A stretch of 16,164 bases of DNA from Hydrogenothermus sp964516095 (GTDB taxonomy: Bacteria > Aquificota > Aquificia > Aquificales > Hydrogenothermaceae). The stretch is from positions 1 through 16,164 of the forward strand of contig CAZEYS010000033.1 of the NCBI GenBank assembly GCA_964516095.1, given 5' to 3'. Both the position numbers and the translations under genes were made by a program. Below the pieces are notes generated by a model, which did no database searches, was not told the DNA's origin, and saw only the letters and a program-made list of their open reading frames with translations. Positions 13,680-16,164 of this stretch are shown here, piece after piece (the first letter of the stretch is position 1; each line of letters opens with the position of its first letter).

Positions 13680-15374
13680 TTAAGAAATTCTTATATCTGA
13701 AATTATAAAATTTATCTGTGTTTTGTTGTTAAATTTTGAAATTTTTGGTGTGTAAACTATATCTACGTTCATTCCTACTGAAAGGTGTTTTATATAGTTT
13801 TTTGCACCCCACCACAATGCTTCATAAAAGTTTCTATTTTCATCTTTAAAACAGAACTTTATATGCTGACCCTCTGCTCCAATAGTTACAAAATCCTGAA
13901 TTCTTACGTTCTTAGCAATAAATGTAGGGTAAGGGTTTTCTTCACCAAACGGTTCAAGGATAGAGATGGCTTTTAAAGTTTTTTCATTCCAATATGAAAG
14001 GGGCACCTCCATATCAATTTCAATAGGAATTTCCTCTTTTTTTATATTACGTATTTCATCTTCTAAAATTTTTCTTAATTTGTTAATATTAGAGGACTTT
14101 ATAGTAAAGCCAGCAGCCATAGAATGTCCCCCAAATTTTTCAAATATGTGAGCGTGTTTACTTAATATATCGTGTATATTAATGCCTGGAACACTTCTCA
14201 CAGACGCTACTGCATACCCATCATTAACAGACAAAACAATAGAAGGAACTTTATATCTTTCTAATAATCTTCCGGCAACTATTCCTATAACTCCCTGATG
14301 CCAGTTTTCTCCTGAAACTAAGATAAGATTAGAAAAACCTTCTTTTTTTACGCTGTACTGGCATTCTTTAAAGACATTTTCAGTTATCTTTTGACGTTTT
14401 TTATTTAGAAATTCAAGTTCATTTGCAAGCTGTCTGCTTTGATATTCGCTTTTAGATATCAGTAACTTTACAGCCTTTTTGGCATCATCTAATCTTCCTG
14501 CTGCATTTATCCTGGGAGCAATCTGAAAACTTATATCAAAACTATTTACTTTTTCTATGCCAAGATTAGAAAGCATAGCTTTTATGCCTTTTCTTCTCTT
14601 TTTATTTATCTCTTCTATACCTTTCTTTACAAGTATTCTATTTATGAATGTAAGAGGCACCATGTCTGCTATTGTACCAATTGCTACAATGTCAAGATAC
14701 GGCTTTAGAGGAATATCTAAATTAAGATATTTTCTAAGCATTATCATCAAATAAAACACTATTCCAACAGTAGAAAGATGTTTAAATTCAGGTCTTATAT
14801 TATCAAATAGTTTTGGATTTAAAATATTTACGTTTTTAAAAGTCCAGTTTTTATTTTTAGGTTCATGATGGTCTAAAACAAAAACATAAAGCCCATTTTC
14901 AACAGCAAATTTAAGTTCGTCGTATGCACTTGTTCCACTGTCTAAAACAATTAGAACATCTGCCAGTTTTGATATTTTTTTTATCGCTACTTTATTTAAT
15001 CCATAACCTTCAGAAAATCTACTTGGGATGTAGTATCTTACTTTTACTCCTATATCGTGAAGAAACGTTGCCAACAGAGCTGTACTGGTAATTCCATCAG
15101 CATCATAGTCTCCATATATAGCAATGATTTTACCTTTTTTTATGAAAGATGCCAAAGTTTTGGCTGTTTCTTCTAGTTTTGTAAAGTACTTTGGTTCTAT
15201 TAAGTTTTTTAGGCTTGGAAATACATGGTTTTCATCAATATCTTCACCAAAAATATTTCTTCTGTTATATATTAATTGTGCGATAACTTTTCCATATTTT
15301 TTTACAAGGTAATCCGGTGCCTTTTCTATATCTTCTAAGATAAGCCACCGATGTCCAGTTAATCCTCTATTCAT
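13680..15374 (-). CDS. recJ: Single-stranded-DNA-specific exonuclease RecJ
   Basis: This 5'-3' single-strand DNA exonuclease works in recombination and mismatch or base-excision repair. It is 564 aa, normal for RecJ. The DHH phosphoesterase motifs are intact: AIYGDYDADGITS (residues 85-97, metal-binding Asp), LDSGTSA (144-150) and LDHHEPK (167-173). PRINAAGRLDDA (287-298) follows. The DHHA1 region has WHQGVIGIVAGRLLERYKVP (358-377) and GGHSMAAGF (415-423). The N-terminal WLILEDIEKAP resembles the usual RecJ opening. The ATG has AAGGGA 5-6 nt upstream. It heads a leftward operon through the M16 homologue, cca and the MsbA-like exporter, and is divergent from the gene at 15456. Confidence 0.97.
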   Translation of the reverse strand: MNRGLTGHRWLILEDIEKAPDYLVKKYGKVIAQLIYNRRNIFGEDIDENHVFPSLKNLIEPKYFTKLEETAKTLASFIKKGKIIAIYGDYDADGITSTALLATFLHDIGVKVRYYIPSRFSEGYGLNKVAIKKISKLADVLIVLDSGTSAYDELKFAVENGLYVFVLDHHEPKNKNWTFKNVNILNPKLFDNIRPEFKHLSTVGIVFYLMIMLRKYLNLDIPLKPYLDIVAIGTIADMVPLTFINRILVKKGIEEINKKRRKGIKAMLSNLGIEKVNSFDISFQIAPRINAAGRLDDAKKAVKLLISKSEYQSRQLANELEFLNKKRQKITENVFKECQYSVKKEGFSNLILVSGENWHQGVIGIVAGRLLERYKVPSIVLSVNDGYAVASVRSVPGINIHDILSKHAHIFEKFGGHSMAAGFTIKSSNINKLRKILEDEIRNIKKEEIPIEIDMEVPLSYWNEKTLKAISILEPFGEENPYPTFIAKNVRIQDFVTIGAEGQHIKFCFKDENRNFYEALWWGAKNYIKHLSVGMNVDIVYTPKISKFNNKTQINFIISDIRIS

Positions 15375-15392
15375 TTTATTCCCTTATTTAAT

Positions 15393-15421
15393 TTGAAAAA
15401 TCATTATATCATATATATTAT
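15393..15421 (+). promoter_or_regulatory. Promoter of the gene at 15456
   Basis: TTGAAA (15393-15398) and TATTAT (15416-15421) are separated by exactly 17 bp, each one base from the sigma-70 consensus. This is the best -35/-10 pair in the window. Transcription should begin near 15428, some 28 nt before the GTG start and before the AGGGAG ribosome binding site. Confidence 0.6.
15403..15408 (-). promoter_or_regulatory. -10 box (TATAAT) for the recJ operon
   Basis: A perfect minus-strand TATAAT lies 29 bp before the recJ ATG, inside the spacer of the rightward promoter at 15393-15421. The -35 region is only AT-rich. The two divergent promoters overlap, so they should compete for RNA polymerase. 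Confidence 0.4.
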
Positions 15422-15455
15422 TAAAATTAATTTTACTACCAGGGAGTTATATGAA

Positions 15456-15854
15456 GTGGGAAAAATTATAAAGTTTCCAGGTAATAACGACAATCAGAAT
15501 GAAAATGAGGTAGTTCCTGAGAAAGAAGAAAAACTGCAAAAAACATCAGAGGATAAACTTACTAAAGCTATAGAAGACTATATTTTATCAACTTTTGCAG
15601 TGAGAGATATAATTTTTATGGATTACATACACAAGGAAAATAAATCCAACATTGGTTTTGTAGGTGTTTTAGCCTACGAGCATAAAAGAAGAGAAGGTGT
15701 TTTTGGAGCTAATTTCATAGGGGAAGCTATAAAGGATAAAAACGGAAATGTGAGAATTATCGAAATTGCCTTTGAAGCAGGTGAACCATCCCTCTACAAG
15801 CAAATAATGAACACTTTAAAAGCAAAAAATATACTCCCTGTCATAAACACATAA
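15456..15854 (+). CDS. Unrecognised 132-aa cytoplasmic protein
   Basis: I do not recognise this family. With the GTG start at 15456 the protein reads MGKIIKFPGNND, then a polar, low-complexity Asn/Glu/Lys linker (about residues 10-35). A compact alpha/beta domain with no membrane segment or cysteines follows. Segments FAVRDIIFMDYI, IGFVGVLAYEHKRREGVF and RIIEIAFEAGEP look like beta strands and helices of one small domain. A longer frame opens at 15393, but that ATG lies on the -35 box of the promoter. The GTG has AGGGAG 9 nt upstream and gives a natural N-terminus, so I chose it. It is upstream of the nitronate monooxygenase-like gene by 52 bp and may be co-transcribed with it. Confidence 0.8.
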   Translation: MGKIIKFPGNNDNQNENEVVPEKEEKLQKTSEDKLTKAIEDYILSTFAVRDIIFMDYIHKENKSNIGFVGVLAYEHKRREGVFGANFIGEAIKDKNGNVRIIEIAFEAGEPSLYKQIMNTLKAKNILPVINT

Positions 15855-15906
15855 ATTATTTTGTGTTATATTCAGAATTTAATTTTTAAAAATTTGGAGA
15901 AATACG

Positions 15907-16164
15907 ATGGGATTTGAACCTTTAAAAATTGGTAAATATGAAATACAGTACCCTATAATTCAAGGTGGCATGGGAGTTGGTATATCATGGGAAAATCTGG
16001 CAGGTACTGTTTCCAAATATGGTGGCCTTGGTGTAGTATCTTCTGTTGGAACAGGTTATAGACATCCTAACTATGTTAGACTTAAAGATGGAAGACCTGT
16101 AGGAAGTAAGTATATTCATAACAAAGAAGCGTTAACCCAAATTATAAGAGATGCGAAGGATATA
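15907..16164 (+). CDS. Nitronate monooxygenase / 2-nitropropane dioxygenase family protein, N-terminal part
   Basis: The ATG at 15907, with GGAG 7 nt upstream, opens a frame that runs to the right edge (86 codons). It reads MGFEPLKIGKYEIQYPIIQG, then GGMGVGISWENLAG and KYGGLGVVSSVGTGYRHPNY. This is the N-terminal FMN-binding barrel start of the NMO/NPD flavoprotein family (COG2070), which also includes FabK. Characterised members oxidise nitronates or act as enoyl-ACP reductases; the reaction here cannot be told from the N-terminus. The GTGYRHP form is typical of the longer subgroup common in Campylobacterota and Aquificota. Confidence 0.9.
   Translation, partial: MGFEPLKIGKYEIQYPIIQGGMGVGISWENLAGTVSKYGGLGVVSSVGTGYRHPNYVRLKDGRPVGSKYIHNKEALTQIIRDAKDI

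Noticed and set aside
15393..15455. N-terminal extension of the unknown gene at 15456, starting at an ATG near 15393
   Set aside because: It overlaps the -35 and -10 boxes, has no ribosome binding site, and the GTG at 15456 has AGGGAG at good spacing.

Overview
The window is AT-rich, gene-dense DNA (long A/T runs, A/T-ending codons, intergenic gaps of 100-170 bp at most). The gene set points to a diderm, chemolithotrophic, possibly thermophilic bacterium: Lnt and an MsbA-type exporter (outer membrane, lipoproteins), a ferredoxin:thioredoxin reductase catalytic chain, a NifX/NifB-type protein, and a CC/A-adding-type nucleotidyltransferase next to recJ. The best guess is Aquificota, family Hydrogenothermaceae (Sulfurihydrogenibium/Persephonella-like). 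This is an inference from protein style and composition, not from a search.

Layout from left to right: (1) the 5' part of a leftward U32-family gene, divergent from rightward trpC. (2) A leftward, translationally coupled cluster: ferredoxin:thioredoxin reductase catalytic subunit, a small DUF454/YbaN-like membrane protein, then thiD, whose end meets trpC tail to tail. (3) A 165-bp divergent control region with two FNR/CRP-like sites and an 18-bp perfect palindrome, then a rightward NifX-family protein with a natural His-rich tail and its own terminator. (4) A leftward group: a [3Fe-4S]-type ferredoxin, a newly found 36-residue membrane peptide, a MltC-like lytic transglycosylase, argG from its own promoter, and midA. 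(5) Rightward lnt, convergent with a long leftward operon: recJ, an M16-type peptidase homologue lacking its zinc site, a tRNA nucleotidyltransferase/poly(A)-polymerase head, its HD-domain half in the -1 frame, and an MsbA-like ABC exporter. (6) A rightward unrecognised protein and the start of a nitronate monooxygenase-family gene, running off the right edge.

The most notable feature is the junction between the nucleotidyltransferase head and its HD domain at about 11375-11410. The gene is broken into two frames exactly at a 9-A run ending in A-AAA-AAG, in the correct zero frame. A Shine-Dalgarno-like GAGGA lies 9 nt upstream and the required shift is -1. This is the architecture of the dnaX programmed frameshift, so the gene may make both a 323-aa head-only protein and a 529-aa full enzyme. 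A sequencing indel or a genuine split gene remain alternatives.

All three convergent gene pairs overlap at their stop codons (4, 4 and 15 bp), so the genome is very compact. I saw no tRNA, rRNA, CRISPR array, insertion sequence or integrase. No gene-free stretch exceeds about 170 bp once the small ORF at 7035-7145 is included.
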